7,225 bases of DNA from an uncultured bacterium (GTDB taxonomy: Bacteria; Actinomycetota; Coriobacteriia; Coriobacteriales; Atopobiaceae): assembly GCA_905214175.1 (NCBI GenBank), contig CAJMLD010000075.1, forward strand, positions 1 through 7,225, read 5' to 3'. Position 1 is the first letter of the stretch, and every line of letters begins with the position of its first letter. Shown piece by piece: positions 1 through 6,700 of this stretch. The notes beneath the pieces were generated by a model. The model did no database searches and was not told the origin of the DNA. It was given only the letters and a program-made list of their open reading frames with translations. The translations under genes and the position numbers were made by a program.

Positions 1-184
1 GACATCATCGGTGACGCAAAGAGAGTCCACATCAACTATAACGGTTTAAATGAGGCCCCTGGGCATACCCGCAATGTTACCGTTGGGATACTACTTGATG
101 AACTGCGACTTCTGTAAGATGCCGCTGTGCCACAGTAGCCCATGTCGGCTGCACCCAGCAGCCCTGGCCAAGGGAGGAGGAAAC
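1..184 (+). other. Upstream region and start of the leuA leader; no confident gene
   Basis: This stretch is less GC-rich than the rest of the window and contains no convincing gene. Reading frame 1 is open from base 1 to a TAA at 115-117 (38 codons), so it could be the tail of an upstream gene, but it uses codons atypical of the neighbours (AGA, TTA, ATA, CTA) and 38 open codons are not improbable by chance. The promoter of the leu operon must lie here or further left. Weak -10-like candidates are TATAAC at 37-42 and TAAGAT at 115-120; neither has a good -35 box at normal spacing, so I do not call one. A perfect 6-bp hairpin, GGCTGC/GCAGCC with loop ACCCA, lies at 147-163, just before the leader-peptide ribosome binding site. 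Confidence 0.4.
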
Positions 185-271
185 ATGTGCACCACTGTCC
201 AAAGCATGCCCATGTACGCCTGCTCTCTCGCCCTACGCGGCCTAGAGCTTACGTGCGCGAGCGCGCGCTAG
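185..271 (+). CDS. Putative leucine leader peptide (28 aa) of the leuA attenuator
   Basis: A 28-codon reading frame begins at ATG 185 with a very strong ribosome binding site (AGGGAGGAGG, 171-180) and ends at TAG 269-271. Residues 15-22 read LALRGLEL: four leucines in eight residues, encoded CTC, CTA, CTA and CTT. CTA is rare in this window; by eye I find only one other in-frame CTA Leu codon (leuB codon 58). A short well-initiated frame with clustered rare Leu codons, placed before leuA and followed by alternative hairpins, is the hallmark of a classical attenuator leader, as in the enterobacterial leu operon and as described upstream of actinobacterial leuA. Scarce charged Leu-tRNA would stall the ribosome at 233-250 and leave 267-274 free. 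The peptide probably has no function of its own. The frame is open back to 50, but the internal ATG with its ribosome binding site is the credible start. Confidence 0.62.
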   Translation: MCTTVQSMPMYACSLALRGLELTCASAR

Positions 272-304
272 GTCAAAGGCCCTGCAGGTATCATTAGACC
301 CAGC
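267..304 (+). promoter_or_regulatory. Candidate antiterminator pairing of the leuA leader
   Basis: Bases 267-274 (GCTAGGTC) can pair with 297-304 (GACCCAGC) with one mismatch (270 opposite 301), giving seven of eight pairs. The left arm overlaps the leader peptide stop codon (269-271), and the right arm is the 5' strand of the downstream attenuator hairpin. A ribosome stalled at the Leu codons (227-250) would leave the left arm free and allow this pairing. A ribosome reaching the stop codon would cover it and let the terminator form. This geometry is the expected one for leucine attenuation. It is inferred from complementarity only; the helix is short and other folds are possible. Confidence 0.4.
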
Positions 305-346
305 TTGCGTTCGCGTCCCGCCTTGGGACAGCGGCAGCTGGGTCTG
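295..346 (+). terminator. Candidate attenuator hairpin before leuA
   Basis: AGACCCAGCT (296-305) and AGCTGGGTCT (336-345) are perfect 10-bp inverted repeats. The stem extends by a G-U pair outside (295/346) and, past a one-base bulge at 306, by two pairs inside (307-308/334-335). The loop holds a second stem, CGC+GTCCC (312-319) with GGGAC+A+GCG (325-333). The whole is a long rod of about 20 pairs between the leader peptide and leuA. It lacks a proper U-run (CTGTTCGTGCG follows), so intrinsic termination may be weak or factor-assisted. Its 5' arm is the target of the proposed antiterminator. Confidence 0.5.
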
Positions 347-374
347 TTCGTGCGTCATACTGCCATCCCAAGGC
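320..374 (+). promoter_or_regulatory. Alternative hairpin overlapping the attenuator 3' arm
   Basis: GCCTTGGGA (320-328) pairs perfectly with TCCCAAGGC (366-374), and GGCAG (333-337) pairs with CTGCC (360-364), giving 14 pairs with a small internal loop. This fold uses bases from the inner stem and 3' arm of the 295-346 hairpin, so the two cannot coexist. It would be favoured when the 5' arm (296-305) is captured by the antiterminator, and may stabilise the read-through state. It ends 33 nt before the leuA ribosome binding site and has no U-run, so it is not itself a good terminator. Confidence 0.4.
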
Positions 375-407
375 AATCCGGTACCAGTCCCTGGGCCCAC
401 GTCCAAT

Positions 408-413
408 GGAGGT
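408..413 (+). promoter_or_regulatory. leuA ribosome binding site, fixes the start at 418
   Basis: GGAGGT at 408-413 lies 4 nt before ATG 418 (5 nt counted from GGAGG) and overlaps an earlier in-frame ATG at 406. Nothing resembling a ribosome binding site precedes ATG 406 at useful distance, and starting at 418 gives the family-typical N-terminus MTRKIAIFDTTLRDGEQ. Confidence 0.85.
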
Positions 414-417
414 AGCA

Positions 418-1953
<1,536 letters not shown>

Positions 1954-3216
1954 ATGGCACGTCCCATGACCATGGCCGAGAAGATTCTCGCCGCCCACGC
2001 AGGGCTTGACGAGGTTGTCCCCGGCCAGCTCATCGAGTGCGACCTCGACCTCGTGCTCGCCAACGACATCACGGCGCCCATCGCCATCAAGACCGTGCGC
2101 GAGATTGGCGCGGGCGTCTTCGACCGCGACTGCATCTGCCTGGTGCCCGACCACTACAGCCCCAACAAGGACATCAAGAGTGCTGAGCAGACCAAGGTCA
2201 CCCGAGACTTTGCGCACGAGATGGGCATCACGCACTACTTTGAACAGGGCTGCATGGGCATCGAGCACGCACTTCTCCCCGAGCGCGGAATCGTGGGCCC
2301 CGGCGACCTGGTCATTGGTGCGGACTCCCACACCTGCACCTACGGTGGCATTGGTGCCTTCTCCACAGGCGTTGGCTCCACGGATGCCGGCGTGGGCATG
2401 GCCACCGGCCGCGCGTGGTTCAAGGTGCCCGAGACCATCCGCTTCGAGATCGACGGCAAGCTGCCCGCTGGCGCCAGCGCCAAGGACATCATCCTTTATG
2501 TGATCGGCAAGATTGGCGTGGACGGCGCGCTCTACTGCGCCATGGAGTTTGCCGGCTCGACCATCCGCGACCTCTCCGTTGAGGGACGCCTGACCATTGC
2601 CAACATGGCCATCGAGGCCGGCGGCAAGGCGGGTCTCTTCGAGGTGGACGACACCGCGCGCGCCTGGCTGGAAGGCCGCACCGAGCGCCCGTACACCGAG
2701 TACCACCCCGACCCGGACGCCACCTACAAGCAGGTCATCAAGATCGATGCGGCAGACATTGTGCCGCAGGTCTCCTGGCCGCACCTGCCCTCCAACACGC
2801 ATCCCGTTGCCGAGAGCCGCGACATCACCATTGACCAGGCAGTCATTGGCTCCTGCACCAACGGCCGCATCGAGGACATGCGCGCTGCGGCGGAGGTCCT
2901 GCGCGGTCGCACCGTGAACCCCAACGTGCGCTGCATCGTGATTCCTGCCACGCAGGCCGTGTGGATGCAGTGCGTGCACGAGGGCCTCATGGACGTCTTC
3001 ATCGACGCGCACTGCGTGGTATCGACGCCCACCTGCGGTCCGTGCCTGGGCGGTTACATGGGCATCCTTGCGGCAGGCGAGAGGTGCGTGAGCTCTACGA
3101 ACCGCAACTTCGTTGGCCGCATGGGCGATCCCACGTCCGAGGTATACCTGGCGAGCCCGGCCGTGTGCGCCGCGTCGGCCGTGGCCGGCCACATCGCGCT
3201 GCCGTCTGACCTGTAG
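1954..3216 (+). CDS. leuC: 3-isopropylmalate dehydratase large subunit
   Basis: LeuC is the [4Fe-4S]-carrying catalytic subunit of isopropylmalate isomerase, which converts 2- to 3-isopropylmalate via dehydration and rehydration together with LeuD. The 420-residue protein belongs to the shorter LeuC/homoaconitase-like subtype, compared with about 466 residues in enterobacterial LeuC. Cluster cysteines are visible in GSCTNGR (Cys301) and PTCGPCLGG (Cys361, Cys364). Other aconitase-superfamily motifs are ADSHTCTYGGIGAF (123-136) and NRNFVGRMG (383-391). The ATG follows the leuA TAA with no gap; the ribosome binding site AAGGAGGG (1939-1946) is inside leuA, so translation is probably coupled. 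Within the isomerase family, homoaconitase and 2-methylmalate dehydratase share this fold, but the operon context points to leucine synthesis. Its partner leuD is unusually far away (353 nt). Confidence 0.96.
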   Translation: MARPMTMAEKILAAHAGLDEVVPGQLIECDLDLVLANDITAPIAIKTVREIGAGVFDRDCICLVPDHYSPNKDIKSAEQTKVTRDFAHEMGITHYFEQGCMGIEHALLPERGIVGPGDLVIGADSHTCTYGGIGAFSTGVGSTDAGVGMATGRAWFKVPETIRFEIDGKLPAGASAKDIILYVIGKIGVDGALYCAMEFAGSTIRDLSVEGRLTIANMAIEAGGKAGLFEVDDTARAWLEGRTERPYTEYHPDPDATYKQVIKIDAADIVPQVSWPHLPSNTHPVAESRDITIDQAVIGSCTNGRIEDMRAAAEVLRGRTVNPNVRCIVIPATQAVWMQCVHEGLMDVFIDAHCVVSTPTCGPCLGGYMGILAAGERCVSSTNRNFVGRMGDPTSEVYLASPAVCAASAVAGHIALPSDL

Positions 3217-3222
3217 ATGCAA

Positions 3223-3298
3223 GGGGGTGCGGCCTTCCTTCCGTGCTCAGACAGCTTGGCTGCGCCAAGAACTTGCACGGGAGGAAGGCCGCACTCTC
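3223..3298 (+). repeat. Long inverted repeat/hairpin just after leuC
   Basis: Arms 3227-3246 and 3275-3294 are 20 bases each and pair along their full length, with a single G-U at one position. Further G-C and G-U pairs out to 3223/3298 lengthen the stem to about 24 pairs. The enclosed loop contains a second perfect hairpin, CTTGGC/GCCAAG around TGC (3255-3269). It begins 6 nt after the leuC stop. There is no U-run after it on either strand, so a simple intrinsic terminator is not supported. It could protect the leuAC mRNA 3' end, be a processing site, or be a small dispersed palindromic repeat. Whether other copies exist in the genome cannot be seen here. Confidence 0.7.
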
Positions 3299-3316
3299 AG
3301 GTCGCAAGACGCCCGC

Positions 3317-3368
3317 GCGCGCAGCCGGCCACGGGCGCCCCACCGGCCGCGCTCTTTGCTTCTGGTTT
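3317..3368 (+). terminator. Terminator-like hairpin in the leuC-leuD spacer
   Basis: GCGCG (3317-3321) plus GCCGG (3324-3328) pair with CCGGC (3343-3347) plus CGCGC (3348-3352), interrupted only by a 2-nt bulge (CA, 3322-3323). The stem is followed at 3353-3368 by the T-rich tract TCTTTGCTTCTGGTTT. A GC-rich stem and T-rich tail inside an operon would be expected to cause partial termination or attenuation, lowering leuDB relative to leuAC unless antiterminated or supplied by an internal promoter. The tail is interrupted by G and C residues, so efficiency is uncertain. Confidence 0.42.
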
Positions 3369-3397
3369 GAACTTAGTTCTTCCGGGGGTGGAGGTTC

Positions 3398-3413
3398 CGT
3401 CAGGGCTCTGACG
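3398..3413 (+). other. Small perfect hairpin in the leuC-leuD spacer
   Basis: CGTCAG (3398-3403) and CTGACG (3408-3413) form a perfect 6-bp stem with tetraloop GGCT. It overlaps the TGA (3409-3411) that ends a 64-codon open frame starting at 3217. Its role is unknown. It is listed because it is part of a run of hairpins filling the spacer. Confidence 0.45.
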
Positions 3414-3456
3414 CGAAAGACGGTTCCTCTATCTGTTGGTTATTGTTTGCCCGGGT

Positions 3457-3548
3457 GGGGCGGTCGCCTTTGTCGGCCCGCAAGTTCCGCAGCCGCGCTT
3501 TTTGCGGCGAGGACTGTCCGAAGCGGGATGGCAAAGGCGACCGGCCCT
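3457..3548 (+). promoter_or_regulatory. Structured RNA element directly before leuD
   Basis: CGGTCGCCTTTG (3461-3472) pairs perfectly with CAAAGGCGACCG (3532-3543). The helix extends past a one-base bulge (3544) through 3457-3460 with 3545-3548. Nested inside are CCCGC (3477-3481) with GCGGG (3523-3527), a short helix of 3484-3488 with 3511-3514, and GCCGC (3492-3496) with GCGGC (3504-3508) closing a loop that contains TTTTT. The result is a rod-like structure of about 90 nt that ends 6 nt before the leuD ribosome binding site region (AGGAGAAAGGA, 3554-3564). That position suggests control of leuD translation or mRNA processing. It matches no riboswitch or T-box class that I recognise. Confidence 0.5.
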
Positions 3549-3569
3549 CTCGCAGGAGAAAGGAAACCC

Positions 3570-4076
3570 ATGCAGTTCCGAGGAACCGTCTTTCGCTACG
3601 GCAGAGACATAGACACCGACGTCATTATTCCTGCTCGCTACCTCAACACGTCCGACCCGGCGGAGCTCGCCAAGCACTGCCTCGAGGACCTTGACAAGAC
3701 CTTCGTCTCTCGCGTGAAGCCGGGCGACATCATTGTGGCCGACGAGAACTTTGGCTGCGGCTCCTCGCGCGAGCATGCGCCCGTGGCGATCAAGGCGGCG
3801 GGCGTCTCGTGCGTCATTGCCAAGAGCTTCGCGCGCATCTTCTACCGCAACTCGATCAACATGGGTCTTCCCATCCTGGAGTGCCCCGAGGCTGCGGACG
3901 CCATCTCCGACGGCGACGTGGTGAGCGTTGACGCCGATACCGGCACCATCACCGACGAGACCACGGGCGCCGTCTTCCACGCCCAGCCGTTCCCGCCGTT
4001 CATTCAGGAGATCATCAACGAGGGCGGGCTTGTCGCGCGCACAAAGCGCGTGCTTGCCGAGAAGAGGGGCGAGTAG
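3570..4076 (+). CDS. leuD: 3-isopropylmalate dehydratase small subunit
   Basis: LeuD is the swivelling small subunit that completes the isopropylmalate isomerase active site with LeuC. The 168-residue product fits the short LeuD form that partners the 420-residue LeuC type. Recognisable motifs are GRDIDTDVIIPARYL (11-25), the substrate-recognition segment NFGCGSSREHAP (60-71) and SFARIFYRNSINMGLP (86-101). The start at 3570 is preceded by AAAGGA (3559-3564) at 5-nt spacing and gives the usual N-terminus (MQFRGTVFRYG). The frame stays open upstream to 3243, but that extension is low-complexity, lacks homology-like features and overlaps strong RNA structure. leuB begins 2 nt after the stop codon. 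The large upstream gap from leuC is the odd feature. Confidence 0.96.
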   Translation: MQFRGTVFRYGRDIDTDVIIPARYLNTSDPAELAKHCLEDLDKTFVSRVKPGDIIVADENFGCGSSREHAPVAIKAAGVSCVIAKSFARIFYRNSINMGLPILECPEAADAISDGDVVSVDADTGTITDETTGAVFHAQPFPPFIQEIINEGGLVARTKRVLAEKRGE

Positions 4077-4078
4077 CA

Positions 4079-5191
4079 ATGGCTAAGGCGACCTATCACG
4101 TATGCACGCTGCCGGGTGATGGAATCGGTCCCGAGATCATGGCGGAGGGCAAGAAGGTCCTTGCGGCCGTGGGCGAGAAGGCCGGCGTGGACTTTGTCTG
4201 CGAGGACCATCTGATTGGCGGCTCGGCCATCGACGCCTGCGGAAGCCCGCTACCCGATGCGACGCTCGATGCCGCCAAGGCCTCGGACGCTGTTCTTCTC
4301 GCCTCGGTGGGCGGACCCAAGTGGGACTCCACCGATCCCAACGCACCTCGCCCGGAGCAGGGGCTTCTGGGCATCCGCAAGGGCCTTGGCCTCTACACCA
4401 ACCTGCGTCCCGTGAAGATCTACGACGCCCTGGCAGGGGCCTCGACGCTGCGTCCGGAGGTCATCAAGGGTGTTGACCTCGTGATTGTCCGCGAGCTTAC
4501 GGGCGGCCTGTACTTTGGGCGCCGCGAGCGCTTCTACGACGAGGAGGGCGCGGGCGCCAACGGCGGCCGCGGCCAGCGCGCCTACGACACCATGGAGTAC
4601 CGCGAGTACGAGGTCGAGCGCATTGCGCGCAAGGCCTTCGAGGCCGCGCGCAAGCGTCGCAACAAGGTCACGAGCGTCGACAAGCGCAACGTGCTGGAGA
4701 CCTCCCGCCTTTGGCGCGAGGTTGTCCATCGCGTCCACGACGAGGAGTTTCCCGAGGTCGAGCTTGAGGACCTTCTCGTTGACAACACTGCCATGCAGCT
4801 CATCAACAGGCCTGCCGACTTCGACGTCATCGTGACCGAGAACACGTTTGGCGACATCCTCTCCGACGAGGCCGCGCAGATCACGGGTTCGCTCGGCATG
4901 CTTGCGAGCGCGAGCCTGGGCGACGGCGTCTCGCTCTTCGAGCCTTCCGCCGGCTCCGCGCCCGACATCGCCGGCAAGGGCATCGCCAACCCGCTGGCGC
5001 AGATTCTCTCGGCGGGCATGATGCTCACCTACGCCTTCGACATGACCGAGGAGGCCGGCTGGGTCGAATCTGCCGTGGAGCGCGTTCTGGACGACGGGTG
5101 GCGCACCCGTGACATTGCCGACGACGCCACGCCGGCAGATCACATCCTGGGCACTGCCGCCATGGGCGACAAGGTCGTCGAGTACCTGTAG
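4079..5191 (+). CDS. leuB: 3-isopropylmalate dehydrogenase
   Basis: LeuB oxidises 3-isopropylmalate with NAD+ and, through decarboxylation, gives 4-methyl-2-oxopentanoate, which a transaminase turns into leucine. The 370-residue length is typical. Family signatures are LPGDGIGPEI (11-20), the substrate arginines around GIRKGLGLYTNLRP (98-111, Arg100 and Arg110) and RELTGGLYFGRRE (138-150, Arg138). Also present are SVDKRNVLETSRLW (199-212, Lys202), VDNTAMQL (234-241), NTFGDILSDEA (255-265, acidic metal ligands) and the dinucleotide-binding loop EPSAGSAPDIAGKGIANP (288-305). The loop reads EPSAGS where many homologues have EP-x-HGS; the enterobacterial enzyme also lacks that His, so this is not a defect. 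It lies 2 nt after leuD, is preceded by GAGGGG (4064-4069), and is the last gene of the operon. Confidence 0.97.
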   Translation: MAKATYHVCTLPGDGIGPEIMAEGKKVLAAVGEKAGVDFVCEDHLIGGSAIDACGSPLPDATLDAAKASDAVLLASVGGPKWDSTDPNAPRPEQGLLGIRKGLGLYTNLRPVKIYDALAGASTLRPEVIKGVDLVIVRELTGGLYFGRRERFYDEEGAGANGGRGQRAYDTMEYREYEVERIARKAFEAARKRRNKVTSVDKRNVLETSRLWREVVHRVHDEEFPEVELEDLLVDNTAMQLINRPADFDVIVTENTFGDILSDEAAQITGSLGMLASASLGDGVSLFEPSAGSAPDIAGKGIANPLAQILSAGMMLTYAFDMTEEAGWVESAVERVLDDGWRTRDIADDATPADHILGTAAMGDKVVEYL

Positions 5192-5201
5192 TGGTGTCGC
5201 C

Positions 5202-5221
5202 GCCGCGCCTCCCGGCGCGGC
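5202..5221 (+). other. GC-rich hairpin just after leuB
   Basis: GCCGCGCC (5202-5209) and GGCGCGGC (5214-5221) form a perfect 8-bp stem with loop TCCC, beginning 10 nt after the leuB stop. There is no T-run, so it is probably an mRNA 3'-end or Rho-blocking structure acting with the stronger terminator 30 nt further on. Confidence 0.5.
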
Positions 5222-5251
5222 CGACGCCCGCGGCTCGCAGCGCTTACGTGC

Positions 5252-5292
5252 AAACGGCCCCTCCGGCGTACGCTCTGCCGGAGGGGCCGTTT
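5252..5292. terminator. Bidirectional terminator between leuB and ilvA
   Basis: AAACGGCCCCTCCGGC (5252-5267) and its exact complement (5277-5292) give a perfect 16-bp stem with a 9-nt loop. The A's on one side become the U's of the terminator on the other: the + strand stem ends in TTT, and so does the minus strand. It sits 60 nt after leuB and 33 nt after the end of the convergent ilvA, so it can terminate both transcripts. Confidence 0.9.
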
Positions 5293-5325
5293 CAGTAGCT
5301 GGGCGGTTACACCGCCACCGCGTCC

Positions 5326-6546
5326 CTACAGCGACGGCTGCACCAGCGTAGGCTTGAAGCCCGCCTTGCGGAGCGCCTCCACGATCTGCGCCTTGTGCTC
5401 CTCGCCGTACGACTCGATGGTCACGCGCAGCTCGACCGCCGCATTCCTGTTGGTCGAGACAAACTGGTTGTGCTCGAGCTTGATCACGTTGCCGTTCTCC
5501 TCGGCGATCACGCTTGCCACGCGCACGAGCATGCCGGGACGATCGGGGAGCAGCACGCTTACGGTGAAGATGCGGCCGCGCTGGATGAGGCCGTGCTGCA
5601 CCACGCTCGACATGGTGATCACGTCCATGTTGCCGCCGGAGAGGATGCACGCCACGCGCTTGCCCTCGGCGGGCAGGTGCTTGGCGGCCGCGACCGTGAG
5701 CAGGCCGGAATGCTCGACGATCATCTTGTGGTTCTCGACCATATCGAGGAACGAGACAACCAGCTCGTCGTCGTCCACGCAAATCACGTCGTCGAGGTTC
5801 TGCTGCAGGTAGGGGAAGACCTTGTCGCCCACCTCGAGCACGGCGGTGCCGTCGGCGATGGTGTTGGCGCTGGGGAGCTTAACCACGTGGCCGGCCTCGA
5901 GTGCCGCCGTAAGGCTTGCGGCGCCGGTGGGCTCAACGCCAATGACGCGGATCTTGGGGTTGTAGAGCTTGGCGAAGGTGGAGACGCCGCAGGCCAGGCC
6001 GCCGCCTCCCACGGGCACGAGGATGGTGTCGACGAGCGGGAGCTCCTGGACGATCTCCATGGCGATGGTGCCCTGGCCGGTTGCAACTGTGGTGTCGTTG
6101 AACGGCGGAATGTAGGTAAGGCCCTGCTCCTCGGCCAGCTCAACGGCGCGCTGCTTTGCGTCGTCGAAGACGTCGCCGTAGAGGATGACCTCGGCACCGT
6201 AGCCCTTGGTGCGCTCAACCTTGATGAGCGGCGTGGTGGTGGGCATCACGACGATGGAGCGCGCGCCCGCGTGCGTGGCAGCGTAGGCCACACCCTGCGC
6301 GTGGTTGCCGGCGCTCGCGGTGATGACGCCGCGGTCGAGCTCCTCCTGCGAGAGCTTGGAGATCTTGTAGTACGCGCCACGAAGCTTGTAGGCGCCGGTG
6401 CGCTGCATGTTCTCCGGCTTGAGCCACATGCGGTTGCCCGTCGCCGCCGAGAGGTAGGGGCTCTCGATGAGCTTGGTCTCGAGCGTGACCTCCTTGACCT
6501 TCTCGGAGGCCTCCTCGAACGCTTCGAGCGTGAGCATCTCTGGCAT
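5326..6546 (-). CDS. ilvA: Threonine ammonia-lyase (dehydratase) with ACT domain
   Basis: A PLP enzyme that deaminates L-threonine to 2-oxobutyrate and ammonia, the entry step to isoleucine. The 406-residue protein has the fold-type II catalytic domain (about 1-320) followed by one ACT domain (about 327-404, FTVSVLLPDRPGML at its start). Visible motifs are TGAYKLRGAY with the PLP lysine Lys54, the phosphate/substrate loop SAGNHAQG (78-85), the glycine-rich PLP phosphate loop VGGGGL (179-184) and SGGN (303-306). The start at 6546 has AGGGG upstream; a second ATG at 6537 is possible but has a poorer site. The architecture (about 400 aa, single ACT domain) is shared by biosynthetic enzymes of many Gram-positives and by catabolic TdcB-like enzymes. 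The leu neighbours favour biosynthesis, and the ACT domain implies amino-acid feedback, but the catabolic role is not excluded. Confidence 0.92.
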   Translation of the reverse strand: MPEMLTLEAFEEASEKVKEVTLETKLIESPYLSAATGNRMWLKPENMQRTGAYKLRGAYYKISKLSQEELDRGVITASAGNHAQGVAYAATHAGARSIVVMPTTTPLIKVERTKGYGAEVILYGDVFDDAKQRAVELAEEQGLTYIPPFNDTTVATGQGTIAMEIVQELPLVDTILVPVGGGGLACGVSTFAKLYNPKIRVIGVEPTGAASLTAALEAGHVVKLPSANTIADGTAVLEVGDKVFPYLQQNLDDVICVDDDELVVSFLDMVENHKMIVEHSGLLTVAAAKHLPAEGKRVACILSGGNMDVITMSSVVQHGLIQRGRIFTVSVLLPDRPGMLVRVASVIAEENGNVIKLEHNQFVSTNRNAAVELRVTIESYGEEHKAQIVEALRKAGFKPTLVQPSL

Positions 6547-6700
6547 GGGAACCCCTATCTGCGCAAATGAGGTGTGGGTATGTTTCTGCGCGTCGCCAAC
6601 CTCGCGCGTGCGCGCACGTATTGCCTATAGTAGGTCTACGGGACGCACGTAATGGTGGTGCGTTTGTGTGAAGTTACACCAAGGAAAACCGGGAGACCGC
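6547..6700. promoter_or_regulatory. Divergent promoter region of ilvA and the ABC ATPase gene
   Basis: This 154-bp gap must hold promoters for both directions. The best hexamer is TATAGT at 6626-6631 on the + strand (5 of 6 matches to TATAAT), which would start RNA near 6638 toward the ABC gene, but no good -35 box is visible. A 12-bp perfect palindrome, CGTGCGCGCACG (6607-6618), lies just upstream and could be an operator. ACGCAC (6643-6648) and GTGCGT (6658-6663) form a 6-bp hairpin that would sit at the 5' end of that transcript, and GTGT/ACAC (6666-6679) makes a small dyad. No clear minus-strand promoter for ilvA was recognised. Confidence 0.4.

Noticed and set aside
50..184. Longer version of the leader frame starting at ATG 50
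   Set aside because: The ATG at 185 has a far better ribosome binding site. The upstream 45 codons are Cys/Pro-rich with no homology-like pattern.
3383..3400. T-box-like GGGGGTGGAGGTTCC segment before leuD
   Set aside because: Only superficially like the T-box consensus (AGGGTGGNACCGCG). The bulge context does not match and no specifier stem-loop was found.
3243..3569. N-terminal extension of leuD to about 277 residues from a GTG at 3243
   Set aside because: The extension is low-complexity, overlaps strong hairpins, and the ATG at 3570 has a good ribosome binding site and the family-typical start.
4250..5782. 510-codon minus-strand frame over leuB and into ilvA
   Set aside because: Antisense shadow of leuB that also runs through the bidirectional terminator and overlaps the real ilvA on the same strand in another frame.
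5395..6570. 391-codon plus-strand frame opposite ilvA
   Set aside because: Composition-driven shadow of the strongly supported ilvA gene; no motifs.
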